Position numbers and translations under genes: made by a program
Assembly (NCBI RefSeq): GCF_001704415.2
Contig: NC_030816.1
Coordinates: forward strand, 80,660,213-80,724,212
Length of the DNA stretch: 64,000 nucleotides
DNA from: Capra hircus
Lineage: Eukaryota > Chordata > Mammalia > Artiodactyla > Bovidae
Direction of reading: 5' to 3'
Notes under the pieces: model-generated
Told to the model about the DNA's origin: nothing
Databases searched by the model: none
What the model saw: the letters and a program-made list of their open reading frames with translations, nothing else
Part shown: positions 34,881 through 46,979 of the stretch, piece by piece
Layout: each line of letters starts with the position of its first letter
Position numbering within the stretch: the stretch's first letter is position 1

Positions 34881-35879
34881 TACATTTTTATGTCCTGTAC
34901 CATGTCTTGTCTTTTCTCTTTCTTTCATTTTCTTGTTGTTCTGTTTTGTTTATTTCTTTGTTTGCTTGTTCGTTGCAATGAGCATCTATTTTTTCTTTTT
35001 TATAAAAATGTAATAGCTAATGGGGAAAGTCATTTTTACCTATCGTAACTATTTTGTTTCAATGTCCCTAAACTGGCCGGGAGCCACAACATCTGGACTT
35101 TTTCCAACAACAGGAACAAGACTAGGAATACTGTCAGTTCCTGTTTCTCTTGTCCCCCTCATAACATCCCTGGTGGACTCTTCTTTAATTGTTGCCTATA
35201 GAGAAAAAGATGCCTCCGAGGCCAGAAGATGCTTAGGAACTTGTATATACCAGGTCAGAGGGGAAAGTGGGCTTTAAAACCAGAGTAAAGAGTGCTTTTG
35301 CAAAGAACATACACTTACGTATGGCCCCTTTTCACCTCCTCTCATACTGTCTCACATAGCAGCCACTAAATACGAGTAAGGGAAAATGGAGAGGAATTAA
35401 AGGCACAAAGTGAAGCTAATATTTTGAAGCTGTCTTTGATAGGATAGATTCAATTCCAAATAACTTCCAATTCTAAATAGCAGCACCAACAAGAACCAGG
35501 ACTGCTTCACATCATGTAGACATCAGTTATGCGTGGAGAGAAAAATGAAATATTCGTGCTGCAGGAGAGTGACTCTTGAAGACTGAAAAGCAACTGTGAT
35601 TCACTAACAAATGCTTATTTCAGTGAGATATTCTGCCATTGGACTCAATGCACTGGGGAGAAACAAATAAAGGAGAGAAACAGGTAGTCCTAATAGCTGT
35701 CTTTATTTTTCTTAGTTTCTTTTCTTCTAATGGCTCTTTCTTATTTTCTAATAAAAATTGTTCTTATTTTCAGGTAGCTGTTTTTATTTCTCTTATTTTC
35801 TTATTTTATCAAATTCTCTTGCAAACGCCTTTGTAGGTAAAAGTCTATTTCAGGAGACAGTACCTTGGTTGAAGCTGCT
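34881..35879. other. Unique stretch with T-rich segments
   Basis: T-rich at 34900-35000 and 35695-35820. No gene is supported; the ORF at 35020-35277 lacks family features. Confidence 0.5.
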
Positions 35880-37012
35880 TTTCAATAAGAGGGGGATGGA
35901 TTAATCTGTCCTCTTCCTAATTGCTTTGTGAAGCCTTCCCTTCTCCCTAATCTCACTGTAGTTTCTCAAGAAATGAGGCACTTACATATCCCAAGGGGTT
36001 AAATGGAGATTTCTGCTGCGGAGGGTAAAGTAGGGAGTTTGCTGCATTAATCATTGAATAACATCAATCAAGCATCCGCTTGGGCAGTTAAATTTCTGTT
36101 GAACAAAGTACAGAAGTACCTGGGGAATGTCTCCCTCTTTGTAAGTGGTGTCATTAGACATCTGTCATGAAGGCCTTGCAAAAATAGATTTGGGGATGCA
36201 AACAAAGTCATTTCAATGCTAACACGATTGTAGGCACATCCTGAGGAATATTCTATAAAAATCATTGAATTAATAAAACTGTAAAATAAATTATTGTACC
36301 AATTTCCTAAAGAAATTCTTAATTACTTTCTTACTCCAAATACATGTGCTCATTGCAACAAGAATTATCTTCCTTAAGCACTATTTTGATCTTTCAGACT
36401 CATTTTCAGAAACTAACAGGTCCAAATTTTTGCTCTCATAAAACCCATATTGCTGGTCCATGTTGAAATGTTTTTTGACAATTGGTTATCATCTCCCTCA
36501 ATTCCCTTTTTAAAACTCATTGTATATTTATGTTATCTTTGCCAGCCTAGAACACATGTAAATCTGCCTCATTATTTGCTTCCTCCAGTCCAAATGCTCC
36601 TTTTGCCATCTGCAATGCCTTTTACCCTCCCCTTTACCGTTCCAGATCAATCCTCTTATTGTCACTTGTATCGCAGCCAGATTTGCAGGGTTTAAGTACA
36701 GAGCAGTGTATGTACAATAATAAAGTTATGGAGCATTTTATTTCTGTTTTACACAGCTTCATGTCAACTCAGGCATGAGCACATCGGAGGCAAACGCTGC
36801 TTTCGTGACTTTCTTAGCTCTTATCAAAATGTTTAACATATGCAAGAGGCCTGTTAGCCAACTTAATGTCAAAGATCTGATAACATCTCAGAAAAAGGTC
36901 AAAATGACTTCATATGAAAATGAAAAGAAATAATGTATTGATGAGTCAATAGTAAAAAAGTGTCAAATATTTACAAATTCTAATGAATTTCCAATTTAAG
37001 CGCCAACTGAGG
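35880..37012. other. Repeat-free stretch, candidate conserved non-coding DNA
   Basis: Over 1.1 kb without a recognisable transposon, CpG-poor and rich in ATTA/TAAT-type motifs (for example 36047-36070 and 36260-36330). This composition is common in developmental enhancers, but conservation cannot be tested here. Confidence 0.3.
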
Positions 37013-37165
37013 GATTTCCCTAGTGAGGTAGTGACTAAGTCTCCATGCTTCCACTGCAGGGGGCCCGGGGTTCGAGTCCTGCAGGGAACTAGATCCCACA
37101 ACTAAAGGATCTTGCGTGCTGCCGTGAAGACTAAAGATCCCCATAGGCTTCAACTATGTCCCAGC
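37013..37165 (+). mobile_element. CHR-1-type cetartiodactyl SINE
   Basis: Plus-strand head TTTCCCTAGTGAGGTAGTGA (37015-37034), B-box-like GGTTCGAGTCCTG (37069-37081), then GGGAACTAGATCCCACAACT (37084-37103). A diverged tRNA-Glu-derived SINE of the pre-ruminant CHR group. Confidence 0.75.
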
Positions 37166-37309
37166 TGCAGTAGATCTATGGGGTTTTTGTTTTGTTTTGT
37201 TGGAGTATATTTTTTAAAGCACAATTCACTATGAGAAACTTTTTTTAAAACTGTTAGGAAGAATACAGCAATGTATTGCTGTATTTTATGTATGCAAATA
37301 CATAAAAGC

Positions 37310-37820
37310 TAGAATAATTAAGGCTATGGCACTGGTGGAGGAATAGATATGCAGATCAAATAGAACACAACTGAGATTTTAAGATGATTCATGTACATAC
37401 GGGGAATTTAGTTTTTCCTGGGGATAACATCTTGTATCAGGGGATAAAGGATGACTTATTCCACAAATGTTGAAATATCTGGTTAAACTCTTGGAAGAGT
37501 AAAAATTTAGATTTCTTCCTTAGAACAAAATAAATACCAGCTGGATTAACAGTTTCAAAGAAAGTCAAAGGAAACCAAAACAACAGACAAAAGTATCAGT
37601 GGATATTGTAGGCAAATATTTCTAAACTTGTAAGAAAAGAGAACTTTCTAAAAAATGATACCAAAGAAAAAAATCAAAAGAAAAATCCTAATAAAGTTTT
37701 AAAATTCTGCATAAAAACACCATAAACAATGTTTATAGATAATGAACTACCTGAAAAAAATATTAAAGCTATGTAGACAAAGGGTTAAATACTCTCTCTC
37801 TCTCTATATATATATATGCA

Positions 37821-37854
<34 letters not shown>

Positions 37855-38270
37855 GTCTTTTAAAATCAATGTGAAAAAGACTACCTTGATAGAAAAAAGA
37901 TCAAGGAACTTAAAAATAGTAACATATAAAATAAAAAACACAAATAGCAAACAAATTTTTAAAAATCTCTAACCCATCCTAGAAATCAAAAAATACAATC
38001 ATATTCTTGGCCTATCTGATTGGCAAGGATTGGAAAGAATGATACTTAATGTTGGAATGGGTATGGAATAACTGAGCACTTTCATACCTGGTTAGTGGAA
38101 AAGTAAAGCTGTACAATCTTACGGAGTAAAATTTGGCGGTATTTCTCAAAAGCCTTTAAAAGAATATATCTCATGACTTATACATTCCATTAGAAGAAAT
38201 GGGGGAATACATGCATAAAAGGATGCTTATAGCAGCTGATCATTACAGCAAAATACATAGGAAAACATTT
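37310..38270 (+). mobile_element. LINE-1 ORF2 3' region, strongly degraded
   Basis: Old L1 phrases in order include GGAAACCAAAACAACAGACA (37570-37589), TACATTCCATTAGAAGAAAT (38180-38199) and TATAGCAGCTGATCATTACA (38227-38246). A simple-sequence block at 37793-37855 interrupts it. Confidence 0.6.
37793..37855. repeat. Compound CT/TA/TG microsatellite
   Basis: CT units pass into TA units, then TGTGTG and again about eleven TA units. Confidence 0.93.
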
Positions 38271-38289
38271 TATTCAGAAAAACTCCACA

Positions 38290-38720
38290 TAGTAATAGCT
38301 TAAATAAGGTAGAAATGTGTTTCCCTGCCCTGTAAATAAAGTCCTGAGATAAGCAATCCATGATCAACAGTGACCCAGTTTCTGCGTCTACAGTTTTTTC
38401 TCTATGAGGATTCTACCTTGAGGTCCAAGATAGTTATTTGATCTCCAAGCATCTCATCCATACACATCAGAAATCATATCTGAAGATATACTAGGAAAAA
38501 ATAAGGGCAGAAAAGACACAGGTCTCCTCTTCAAGGATACTTCCTGGCAGTTGCACGGACACGCCACTTCCATTTGGTCACATAGCCACCACAAATTGCA
38601 AAGGAAACTGGGACATAAGCCTTTATTCCAAACAGCACCTTCCAGCTAAAAGACTAGAAGTTTTGTTGCTAAGGAAGAAGGGAAGAAGAGATGTTAGGAG
38701 ATAACCTGCAGTCTCTGCCA
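38290..38720. repeat. Ancient dispersed repeat, copy A (family not assigned)
   Basis: Shares a phrase set with the copy at 53570-53815: an AATAGCTTAAAT/TAGTAGCTTAAAC start, a GGTCACATAG/GGTCACGTGC segment, and AGAAGAGATGTTAGGAGATA (38683-38702) against AACAGATGTTAGATTAGGC. A widespread mammalian repeat by pattern, but I cannot name it. Confidence 0.45.
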
Positions 38721-38969
38721 AAGAGCCAGAATGCTGACTCACAAATGGTTCAACAACAAATAAAGCATAGTACATTCAGACAATGGATTATTTATCGGTT
38801 TATCTCGTACTTATCTATCTAGTCATATATGTTTTCGGTGTTAAAGTGCTTTTGGTTTCTAAAATATTAGAATATTTAAATTACCTTATTGTTTTTTTAG
38901 CTTCTGACCATATTGCCTTGTGATATGAAATGTGCTGTGTGTGAAATGAATCCTTTGGTATTTGTGTGA

Positions 38970-39471
38970 CTGGACTGTTGTCACTCTCTGCTAATTACCT
39001 GTTTTCTTTCATTATTGGAAGCAGGATTCTGTATATGTCCATTATAACAAGCATATTGGGTTGTTCAAGACATTTTATACTTCCCAATTATTACTGGAGT
39101 CTCTATATCAGTTTCTGAGATGTGTGTTAAAAAAAATACCCACCGTGATGGCGGAATTTAACAGTTATTTTAATATGTAACGTTATTTGTCTTTACATTG
39201 TTTTTTTGTCTTTACATATTTTTGAGGCTAGGGTTTGGGGTGCATGCAGGTTCAGGATTATATTCTCTTGGTAATTGCTTTTTTATGATTATGATTTTTC
39301 TCATCTAATATTGTTGCCTTAAATTCTGTTTCATCTAATTAATATTGCTTTCCTCCCTTTATTTGTTTACTATTTACATGGAATATTTTCCCCATAATTT
39401 TATTTCATACTTTGAGGGTCACTGTCTTTCATGCTTGCAAAAGACATACATATAGTATTTGTATTTCACTT
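38970..39471 (-). mobile_element. LINE-1 ORF2 region, antisense, left part
   Basis: TTTGGGGTGCATGCAGGTTC (39234-39253), GATTATATTCTCTTGGTAAT (39256-39275) and TTAAATTCTGTTTCATCTAA (39319-39338) are the reverse of an L1 ORF2 segment. Confidence 0.7.
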
Positions 39472-39477
39472 CAGATC

Positions 39478-39733
39478 AGTTCAGTTCAGTTGCTCAGTTG
39501 TGTCTGACTCTTTGTGACCCCATGGGCTACAGCACACCAGGCCTCCCTGTCCATCACCAACTCCCAGAGCTTGCTCAAACTCATGTCCATTGAGTCGATG
39601 ATGCCATCCAACCATCTCATCCTCTGTTGTCCCCTTCTCCTCCTGCCTTCATCTTTCCCGGCATCAGGGTCTTTTCCAATGAGTCAGTTCTTCCCATCAG
39701 GTGGCCAAAGTATTGGAGTTTCAGCTTCAGTCA
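39478..39733 (-). mobile_element. BovB LINE 3' end fragment
   Basis: Tail complement TTCAGTTCAGTTGCTCAGTT at 39480 and the complement of the MDGITNSMD region; truncated after the QYFGHLM-coding part. It splits an antisense L1. Confidence 0.93.
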
Positions 39734-39735
39734 AT

Positions 39736-40085
39736 TCAGATAATTCCTGCTTTTTAACAGATGAAGTTAATGTTTATATTTTTAGTATTGCTATAATTGG
39801 ATTTATTTATACCATCTTATTTTGCGTTTTCTATTTACCATATTTTTAAATTATTTGATTTCCTATTGAATTGATTGAGTTTGTTCCCTTTTTCCCCCTC
39901 CAGTGTTTTGGAAGATATATATTCTATTTCTTTCAGAGATTACCCTTGAATTTTTAATATGCTGTACTTGACTTAAAGGCCAAAGTTAAGCAATAGCTCT
40001 GATCTCTCTTCTCCTATATTATTGCTGTTTAGTTTATTAGTTTCACCTGTTTTTAAAAACTCTCCAAATTAACCATTATTATTAG
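39736..40085 (-). mobile_element. LINE-1 ORF2 region, antisense, right part
   Basis: T-rich continuation of the interrupted antisense L1 (for example the GAAGATATATATTCTATTTC segment near 39909). Confidence 0.5.
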
Positions 40086-40094
40086 GGTTGTAGA

Positions 40095-40259
40095 CTTCAC
40101 TTTCACTTTTCACTTTCATGCATTGGAGAAGGAAATGGCAGCCCACTCCAGTGTTCTTGCCTGGAGAATCCCAGGGACGGGGGAGCCTGGTGGGCTGCTG
40201 TCTACGGGGTGGCACAGAGTCGGACACGACTGAAGCGACTCAGCAGCAGCAGCAGCAGG
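40095..40259 (+). mobile_element. Bov-A monomer with (AGC)n tail
   Basis: CTTTCACTTTTCACTTTCAT (40101-40120) to CTGAAGCGACTCAG, then five to six AGC units ending at 40257. Half of a Bov-A2. Confidence 0.93.
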
Positions 40260-40267
40260 GTATACAC

Positions 40268-40484
40268 TACATGTGCTGTACTCAGCTATGGCCGACTCTT
40301 TGCAACCCTGTTGACTGTAAACCCCCGGCTCCTTCTGTCCATAGGATTTTTCGGCAAGAATACTGGAGCAGGTTGCCATTTCCTTCTCTAGGGAATCTTC
40401 CCAACCCAGGAACGGAACCTGCGTTTTCCCGCATCTCCTGCACTGCAGGTGGATCCTTTACCGCTGAGCCATCAGGGAAGGTCC
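40268..40484 (-). mobile_element. Bov-tA SINE, diverged
   Basis: Minus-strand copy; head complement GAGCCATCAGGGAAGG at 40466-40481. It lies head to tail against the Bov-A at 40095 in opposite orientation. Confidence 0.9.
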
Positions 40485-41626
40485 ATCTCATATGTTGTAC
40501 TTCTCTGGAATTCAGAATCAATTTGGAGAAAGAAGGGAGAGGAGAGGCAGGAGTAAGAGACAGAAAATCAAGATACAATATTGGCTTTATTTCAGACGAA
40601 GCTGATGGGAGAAAGTGGTTTTAGATCAGTGGCCAGATGGGCTTGCTGATACGTTGCTCCTGAAATAGACCGACTGAGCCCCTGGTGGTGCAGTGAAACA
40701 CCAGAAGGTTTCCCTAATAAGGCTGGTCGCTCACCACCTGGACACAGGCGGCCTAGAGCTCTCCTTCAGTGGGGCAGGCAGTTCTGAAGGAGAGAGACCA
40801 GCAGGGGGGTGAGGCAAGCATCTTACTTGGATCTTCCTCCTTAATCCCCCTGCCTTCCAAGAGAAATGGTTAAGAGGGCAGACAGAAGTTGCAGTTGCGA
40901 GTGCTCTTACATAATTCCTAATGGAGACTGGGGTGGAACTTCTCTCTTTTCTATGGGTGTATAAGTGGGAAGTAATTGTCGTCAATAGTGTTTTCTATAG
41001 TCCCCACTTGAGGCCGATTTACCATGAAGCTAGTGGTTGTGCTTCAGGGCCCTTAATGTGATAGCCCCTCTGGAGGCCCTGGTACCAGGGAGAAGCAGCA
41101 ACTGCAAGAAATTTGGCGGAATGAAGTCCTGCTAGCCTGGAGGCCATTCTTCCTTCCCGGGGGGGCGGGGGGTCTTGGAACTGCAGGAGATGGGGCAGGC
41201 GATGGGCACCAGTCTCACTGGCAATCTACACTCGCTGGACCCTGTGAAGCATCCGCAGCTTCCTCAAGGAGAAGAATCAGACTGAGACACTGCTCTGCTT
41301 TCAACTTGAGGGCCATGTGACTTGGCTTTGTGGTCACCTTGGCACACCCCACTGCTGAGAACTGCCCTGCCAAGATAGGGGGTGGGAGAGATACTGGGTG
41401 TGGTGAAACCCAGCCAACTTTGGTCAGCCTGCTGTGACCTAGGATGAAGGGACAGGACTTAACTGATACTCCCCGACCGCCAATAATGAGGCAAAAGCAA
41501 ACTTTCCTAAACTATGACTGATGGAAAAAAAAAAAAGAACACATTTTGATTATGTTAGAAGACTGGTTTATCTTTCTACTTTATATAAGTGATATTTAAA
41601 AGTAGTTATCACATTAAGAGGTGGGC
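40485..41626. other. Unique stretch without a gene
   Basis: Moderate GC. Contains a G-rich run at 41158-41173 and a CTCF-core-like CCAGCAGGGGGGTG at 40798-40811. No gene is supported. Confidence 0.5.
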
Positions 41627-41636
41627 AAAGAGTATG

Positions 41637-41842
41637 CTAGGCTTGGAGGCTCAGTGGTAAAGAATTCACCTGCCAATTCAGAAGACTTGGGTTTGATCCC
41701 TGGGTTGGGAAGATCCCCTGGAGAAGGAAATGGCAATCCACTCCAGTATTCTTGCCTGGAAAATCCCATGGACTGAGGAACCTGGGGGTCTCCAGTCCAT
41801 AGGGTCACAAAGAGTTGAACACAACTGAGCAACTAAACAATA
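41637..41842 (+). mobile_element. Bov-tA SINE with 10-base target-site duplication
   Basis: Plus-strand copy flanked by AAAGAGTATG at 41627-41636 and 41843-41852; ends in an AACAATAA tail. Confidence 0.95.
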
Positions 41843-41852
41843 AAAGAGTATG

Positions 41853-42245
41853 TAGCCAAGAAACAGAAACCAACTTTCACTTCCATAAAGGAAATAAAAT
41901 TATGTTGAAAATAATTAAAGATTATATTACATTCCTGGAAATTGTGAGGTTTTGTGGCATTTAGCTACAGTTTAAATTTTTATCTGTTGTGATTTATATT
42001 TTCATTCTAAGGTAATACACCAAATTTTCTGTTAAAACTTTGGAATTCTTTTCTTAAAAAAGCCCAGAAAATGTGGATTCACCCATTTTTTTCGGTTTTC
42101 ACTCTTTTTTTCCCTTTGAACTAAGCAACTTTTCAAGAGCCTGTTCTTAATTCAACCTCTTAATTCCATTTCTTCACCTTGAGTGGACCCAAAGTCATGT
42201 CTCTTGTTTCTGTGTAAGGTTTATACTCCAACCCCTATTTCTCTA
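41853..42245. other. AT-rich unique stretch
   Basis: Nothing recognised. Confidence 0.5.
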
Positions 42246-42452
42246 TGGGCTTCCTAGGTGGTGCTAATGGTAAACGTAGGAGACACAGGAGACCCAGGTT
42301 CGAGCCCTGGGTTGGGAAGATCCGGGACATGGAGGAAGGCACGGAAACCCACTCCAACATTCTTGCCTGGAGAATTCCATGGACAGAGAAGCCTGGAGGG
42401 CTACAGTCTATGGGTCACACAGAGTCGGACACGACTGACGGGACTCAGCGTC
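42246..42452 (+). mobile_element. Bov-tA SINE
   Basis: Plus-strand copy: head GGGCTTCCTAGGTGGTGCTA at 42247, B-box-like GGTTCGAGCCCTG near 42297, tail GAGTCGGACACGACTGACGG. Confidence 0.93.
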
Positions 42453-42597
42453 CATGCATGACCATGACCCCACTAAGTGCTGGTTTTATCAGGCTAGCCT
42501 TACAGCTCGAGCTACCAGAGGATTTCTATTTCTTCCTTCCTAGCTCAATTATCTGCTTTTAGAAACACAATTATCAGTAATTTATTTTATTGATTAT

Positions 42598-42790
42598 GGT
42601 GGGGGTACTTTAGTCACCAAGTCGTGCCTCACTCTTGAGACCCCGTCCATGGTACTTTCCAGGCAACAATACTGGAGTGGGTTGCCATTTCCCTCTCCAG
42701 GGGATTTTCCCCACCCAGGGATCAAACCCACAGACCCATGTCTCTTGCATTACAGGCAGATTCTTTACTGCTGAGACATGAGGGAAGCCC
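42598..42790 (-). mobile_element. Bov-tA SINE with 12-base target-site duplication
   Basis: Minus-strand copy flanked by TTTATTGATTAT at 42586-42597 and 42791-42802. Confidence 0.95.
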
Positions 42791-42802
42791 TTTATTGATT
42801 AT

Positions 42803-43500
42803 ATTTTACCCCCCAAATCTATGTGTTTATTATGAGTGTGTCTGTATCTGTCCCTCATGTTGCTGAACCAGTAGTAACAACAACAAAAAAAAAAAGTCTT
42901 GATTTACACCCAAATTTACATCATATTTAAATAGTCTCCATTGAGTGGGATTACAGGTGCTTGGATTTTCTATTAAAACTTTATTTTATTGTTCACACTT
43001 TATACAGTGACTATGAAACACATTAGTTGAAAATATTATTAAATTTTTTTCAATTTTGAAAAGAAAGTTTAATGAAAACTAGATTAGGGTATCATATTAC
43101 CATATAGTTCAGAAATTATTTTACCCAACTGTCTGTGTGAATCAGGGAGAGAAATCACACAAAGTTTTAAAATTATTTTACATTTGACTTTAAAATGCAT
43201 TACAATTGGTTACAAACATCACCAGTTCAGACTAAATGAGGAAGATGAATCTAAGTTAGTCTAAAGTCTGAATATTTTTAATGTTTTTTAAATTTCTTCA
43301 AGTAAATGCAATAAATGGAACAAGAAATGGAGTCCATTAAGCAAGGTTCTATGTTCTACAATAAAAAATATTAGTTGTTTAATGTTTCCAAATAGATAAA
43401 TATTCTGTACTCCCATTTCTACTCCTCAGTCCTTGTATTTACTAGTCATTACCATTCAGTTCAAGCATCCTTGAGACTGTTGGACAGATAACCTTAAAAA
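42803..43500. other. AT-rich unique stretch
   Basis: About 700 bases with no nameable repeat; a short poly-A lies near 42886-42895. Confidence 0.5.
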
Positions 43501-43502
43501 CT

Positions 43503-43656
43503 ATGTATTTATTTGTCTGGCTGTGTCAGGTCTTAGCTGCAGCGTGCGGGATCCTCAGTCTTCATGGCAGCATTTGGGACTCTAAGTCATGCTCTGCGGG
43601 ACCTTCAGTTGCAGTATGCAAACTCTTAGTTGTGGCGGGTGGGATCTAGTTCCCTG
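43503..43656 (-). mobile_element. CHR-type tRNA-Glu SINE, cut at its head
   Basis: TATTTATTTGTCTGGCTGTG (43506-43525) through GGCGGGTGGGATCTAGTTCC (43636-43655) matches the body of the same SINE type as 46773-46979. The tRNA-derived head is missing exactly where BovB begins, and is not seen beyond the BovB. Confidence 0.75.
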
Positions 43657-45185
43657 TTGTTGTTCAGTCATTCAGTCATGTCCAGCTCTTTGCAACCCCA
43701 GGGACTGCAGCACACCAGGCTTCCCTGGCCTTCACCATCTCCCAGAGCTTGCTCAAACTCATATCCATTGAGTCGGTGATGCCATGCAACCATCTCATCC
43801 TCTGTCACCCCCTTCTCCTCCTATCATCAATCTTTCTCAGCATCAGGGTCTTTTCCAATGAGTCAGTTCTTCCCATCCAGTGGCCAAAGTATTGAAGTTT
43901 CAGCTTCAGCATCAGTCCTTCCAATGAATATTCAGAACTAATTTCCTTTAGGATGGACTGGTTGGATCTCCTTGCAGTCCAAGGAAGTCTCAAGAGTCTT
44001 CGCCAACACCATAGTTCAAAAGCATCAATTCTTTGGTGCTCAGCTTTCTTTATGGTCCAACTCTCACATCCATACATGACTATTGGAAAAACCATAGCTT
44101 TGACCAGATGGACCTTTGTCGGCAAAGTAATGTCTCTGCTTTTTAATATGCTGTCTAGGTTTGTCATAGGTTTTCTTCCAAAGAGCAAGCGTCTTTTAAT
44201 GTCATGGCTACAGTCACCATCTGCGGTGATTTTGGAGCTGAAGAAAATAAAATTTCTCACTGTTTCCATTGCTTCCACATCTACTTGCCATGAAGTGATG
44301 GGACTGGATGCCAAGATCTTCATTTTTTTAATGTTGAGTTTTAAACCAGATTTTTCACTCTCCTCTTTCACTTTAATGAGGCTCTTTAGTTCTTAGCTTT
44401 CTACCATAAGGGTGGTATCATCTGCATATCTGAGGTTATTGCTATTTCTCCCAGCAATCTTGATTCTGGCTTGTGCTTCATCCAACCCAGCATTTCACAT
44501 GATGTACTCTGCATATAAGTTAAATGAGCAGGGTGACAATATACAGCCTTGATATACTCCTTTCCTAGTTTTGAACCAGTCCACTGTTCTGTGTCCAGTT
44601 CTAACTGTTGCTTCTTGATCTGCATATAGGTTTCTCAGGAGGCAGGTAAAGTGGTCTGGTATTCCCATCTCTTGAAGCATTCTCCATACTTTGTTGTGAT
44701 CCACACAGTCAAAGGCTTTAGCATAGTCAATGAAGCAGAAGTAGATGTTTTTCTGGAATTCTCTTGCTTTTTCTATAATCCAACAGATGTTGACAATTTG
44801 ACATCTGGTTCCTCTGCCTTTTCTAAATCCACCTTGAACCTCTGAAAGTTCTCCGTTTGTGTGTGTTTGAACCCTATTTTGGAGAATTTTGAGCATTAGC
44901 ATGTGAAAAGAGTGCAATTGTGTGGTAGGTTGAACATTCTTTGGCATTGCCTTTCTTTAGGATTGGAACAAAAACTGACCTTTTCCAGTCCTGTGGCCAC
45001 TGCTGAGTTTTCCAAGTTTGCTGGCATTTGAGTTGCAGCACATTTACAGCATCATTTTTTAGGATTTGAAATAGCTCTTCTGGAGCTCCATCACCTCCAC
45101 AAGCTTTGTTTGTAGTGATGTGTCCTAAGGCCCACTTGACTTCACACTCTAGGATGTCTGGCGCTAGGTGAGTGATCACACCATC
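43657..45185 (-). mobile_element. BovB LINE, long broken copy
   Basis: On the minus strand three shifted frames cover the reverse transcriptase. From N- to C-terminus these are 45317-44874 (TNKACGGDGAPEEL), 44947-44495 (FRKGRGTRCQI, IDYAKAFDCVDHN) and 44371-43805 (MVFPIVMYGCESWTIKKAEHQ, LRLPWTARRSNQ). The YADD-region complement is near 44420-44440. At least two frameshifts plus stops; inactive. The 5' limit is uncertain and could reach 45320. Confidence 0.94.
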
Positions 45186-45582
45186 TTGCCCATTCCCAAT
45201 TATTGGTGGTCCCAAGTTAGAAGAAGTAAGGAAAATGGTGCCTGTGTTGCGGGTTAGGTGTGCATGAACCAGCCACAGGAGACTAGAACAGCTTGGCAGG
45301 GTCCACCCCTGGAACATGGCTCATCTATTAAGTTGAACGGAAATGACAGAACCAAATTCAGCCTAGGAAACTTGGAGAGGTGCAGCAGTTCAGGCTTCTC
45401 CAAATTTCAGAGAGCATAGCCACTGGCCTCAGGACTTCCCTAACTAGCTAAAACCAGCTGAAGATGCCTCCTGTTTAGAGTCACACTTAACCTGTGTCCA
45501 TTCCCAGATTCTTCATTTACTGGTTTCATGAGGTTAAGTTATTTCAGTTCACCATTTTTCATGATTCTTATCCCTATACCTG
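45186..45582. other. Unique stretch without a gene
   Basis: Nothing recognised; the first 130 bases may still be BovB. Confidence 0.45.
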
Positions 45583-45808
45583 GGTTTCCCTGGTGGCTCA
45601 ACTGGTAAAGAACCTGCCCGCTAATGCAGAAGATGCAAGAGATGTGGGTTTGATCCCTGGGTCAGGAAGATCCCCTGGAGAAGGAAATGGCAACCCACTC
45701 CGGTATTCTTGCCTGGAAAATTCCATGCACAGAGGAACCTAGTGGGCTACAGTCCATGGAGTTGCAAAAAGTCGGACATGACTGAGCACTCATGCAGGCA
45801 CATGCATT
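45583..45808 (+). mobile_element. Bov-tA SINE with 10-base target-site duplication
   Basis: Plus-strand copy flanked by CCTATACCTG at 45573-45582 and 45809-45818. The head carries a small internal duplication (GAAGATGCAAGAGATG, 45629-45644). Confidence 0.95.
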
Positions 45809-45818
45809 CCTATACCTG

Positions 45819-46399
45819 CCTCCTAGGACCTTCATGAAAATCAAATGAGACGATGCATGTGGAGACTTCGGCCCCGCGCCCTGTCCCCATCCCACAGCAA
45901 ACACTCATCGTCATTGTACAGGTACTCTAGTACTTCTGGCAAGCAGTAGGCATCAGGGAGTGTTCACTAAGGAAGAAGATGATGTTTGGCAATCCAGGCA
46001 GTCAGACAGCATCAGATACAGCTGTCCAGCAGGTACCAAGGCCACAGCCATGAGCCAAGAGGGGAGGGACCAGACTCCAATGCCAAGGGAGGATGGAAAG
46101 TTAAACTGCTGTAGTGTAGGAGCAAGGCAGTGCTCCCTGCTCAGGAGAGAATAAAAAGCAGGATTTCCAAGCCCAGGAAATAAGACAAGGATGTGTAACC
46201 AGCAAACCTCATGGAGAAAATGAAGACTGACCTTGGCTACAAGCCACAGCATAGCCCTGGGCCACCAGCAGTAAAGCAGAGTGGATGTCCAGTGTAAAAC
46301 TTCTGGCCATAGCTTTTGAAATCTGCCATACGCCTCACCCCACTCCAGTTAGTTCATGACTGGTCCTTGAACCAGAAAGGGCTATATCTGTTGGAGAAG
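45819..46399. other. Unique stretch without a gene
   Basis: Moderate GC, nothing recognised. Confidence 0.5.
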
Positions 46400-46772
46400 A
46401 TTAACGGATTTTTTTTTCAGCTTTAGTTTGATTTATTTTTGAACGTGTATGATTCAGAAGTGAAAGCTATACAGAAAGGTACACATAGGAAATCTCGCTT
46501 ATAGTGTCCTCTCCACTCTCCTCTCCTCCACTTCCTACAGATAACCACCCGCTACAGGGAGTTACCCTTTCTTGTTTCTTTTTATAAATACAAACATATG
46601 TGTACATATTCTTACTCCCCTTACCTCTTATACAAAAGGTAGCACACTATATACACCTTCAGTTTTTTACTTAGCAAAACACCCTGTAGACTTCTCCACA
46701 CTGGAAGACGGGAATCTTTGTTCTATTTCATGGCTGCATAGAACACCACCGTATGGATGCATCACAGTTTTA
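46400..46772 (-). mobile_element. LINE-1 3' UTR, antisense, left part
   Basis: GTACACATAGGAAATCTCGC (46479-46498) and a CATGGCTGCATAGAACACCA segment (46729-46748) match an old L1 3' end in reverse. Continues after the SINE at 46773. Confidence 0.7.
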
Positions 46773-46979
46773 AATTATTTATTCATTTATTTGGCTGCCC
46801 CGGGTCTTAGTTGCTCCATGTGGGATCTTTGGTCTTCACTGTGACGTGTGAGATTGTTAGTGGCATGAGAATTCTTAGTTGCAGCCTGTGGGATCTAGTT
46901 CCCTGATCAGGGATCGAACCTGGGCCCCCCACATTGAGAGCATGGAGTCTTTAGCCATTGGACCACCAGTGAAGTCCCA
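46773..46979 (-). mobile_element. CHR-type tRNA-Glu SINE, full length
   Basis: Body complement GGCTGCCCCGGGTCTTAGTT (46793-46812), B-box complement CAGGGATCGAACCTGGGC (46908-46925) and head complement GGACCACCAGTGAAGTCC (46961-46978). On the minus strand this gives A-box and B-box polymerase III elements in the right order. Inserted in an antisense L1. Confidence 0.88.
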
